Assembly: GCF_900129725.1 (NCBI RefSeq) | Contig: NZ_FQWQ01000001.1 | Location: 3,038,001 to 3,102,000, forward strand | Origin: Chryseolinea serpens | GTDB taxonomy: Bacteria; Bacteroidota; Bacteroidia; Cytophagales; Cyclobacteriaceae | Direction: 5' to 3' | DNA: 64,000 nt | Shown: positions 63,594 through 64,000 of the stretch, one piece after another | How positions within the stretch are numbered: position 1 is the stretch's first letter | How the letters are laid out: every line of letters starts with the position of its first letter | Translations under genes and position numbers: made by a program | The notes under the pieces: model-generated | Seen by the model: the letters and a program-made list of their open reading frames with translations, nothing else | The model's database searches: none | Told to the model about the DNA's origin: nothing

Positions 63594-64000
63594 TCAATTT
63601 TTCCTGGCCACTATACCGATGATAATTTCATAGCTGGGATCGGAAAAGGCCAGTTCTTCCTTGGTCAGCTCGGTGGCACTCAGTCCTTCCAATGCTGCGA
63701 TAGACGCCAATACGTTGCCAAAGGTTGTAACCTCTACGTTGGCTTCTCCAAAGATTTCTCCAAAGCCTTTTTTGCAGCTCTCGCTTGTGAATCGCCAATA
63801 ATCTCCCCAACGGGAGGCGTCATATGTTGAGATCTGCTGGATACCTGAAACCGTAGCAATCAGAAATCCACCGGGTTTCAACACGTATTTCGAACCCTGG
63901 ATGGCAGCCTTGAAATCGTAGATAAAATTAAAAGTCTGCGTACACACAAACGTATCAAATCTCTCCTCCGGAAGCGTCTCTTGTTTGGTAAGATCGCCGA
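63594..64000 (-). CDS. Class I SAM-dependent methyltransferase (3' part, runs off window)
   Basis: The minus-strand frame is open from the right edge to TGA at 63594. It reads EERFDTFVCTQTFNFIYDF, LKPGGFLIATVSGI and RWGDYWRFTSES, typical of the second half of methyltransferases found in polysaccharide and rhamnan clusters. SAM motif I lies beyond 64000. An internal GTG at 63947 is not the true start because the family pattern continues upstream. It probably methylates a sugar hydroxyl of the glycan. Confidence 0.8.
   Translation of the reverse strand, partial: GDLTKQETLPEERFDTFVCTQTFNFIYDFKAAIQGSKYVLKPGGFLIATVSGIQQISTYDASRWGDYWRFTSESCKKGFGEIFGEANVEVTTFGNVLASIAALEGLSATELTKEELAFSDPSYEIIIGIVARKN

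Overview
The window reads as a chromosomal segment of a Bacteroidota bacterium, most likely of the Cytophagales (an inference from gene content, not a genus-level call). The supporting signs are several TAnnTTTG-type -7 elements in front of housekeeping genes, a long type-2 IleRS next to an extended LspA, a DUF1573 protein, a 7TMR-DISM histidine kinase, AraC regulators with membrane N-termini, and lipoproteins with Bacteroidota-style signal sequences. About 54 protein genes are supported, two of them cut by the window edges. I recognised no tRNA, rRNA, CRISPR array, transposase or prophage.

Layout. 1-580 is the start of a repeat-rich tail-fibre/head-domain surface protein running off the left edge. 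941-4306 is a three-gene glycosyltransferase operon. 4719-9100 is the most unusual enzymatic island: a B12-domain radical SAM protein, a SAM methyltransferase and an amidohydrolase in a tightly coupled operon, facing a SPASM-type radical SAM enzyme. 9235-11037 is a ZIP metal transporter/ApbE pair. 11180-24567 is mixed housekeeping: ruvB, an AraC regulator, a 7TM histidine kinase, hemB, a serine hydrolase, a GNAT enzyme, prmC and a DUF2520 protein, ribD, a CTP-synthase-like amidotransferase, a cupin, free-methionine-sulfoxide reductase and a membrane-anchored MutS relative. 24758-33953 holds a Calx-beta lipoprotein, an SRPBCC protein, a cysteine desulfurase, glmM, mazG, an antiporter/universal-stress pair and another kinase. 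34055-46296 holds glyS, a scramblase-like protein, a dGTPase, an RND exporter, ileS-lspA and an amino acid permease. 46390-54252 holds a two-component system, a DUF1573 protein, ppc, a Rieske-like lipoprotein, a 3-hydroxyacyl-CoA dehydrogenase and pheS. From 54325 to the right edge lies a surface-polysaccharide locus: a WecA/MraY-type initiating transferase, two Wzy/ligase-type membrane proteins, four glycosyltransferases, an alkaline-phosphatase-superfamily protein with altered metal ligands, and a partial methyltransferase. From about 56300 on it looks visibly more AT-rich than the rest.

The points I consider most worth checking are: an IleRS whose HIGH signature reads GIHH, a change associated with mupirocin hyper-resistance; a heptamer repeat array inserted in frame into prmC, with a related array between genes; the radical SAM/methyltransferase/amidohydrolase island; a MutS-type ATPase with membrane helices; a Rieske-fold lipoprotein that has lost its cluster ligands; phased TTAACA repeats upstream of a two-component operon; and a dispersed palindromic repeat family with at least six copies.
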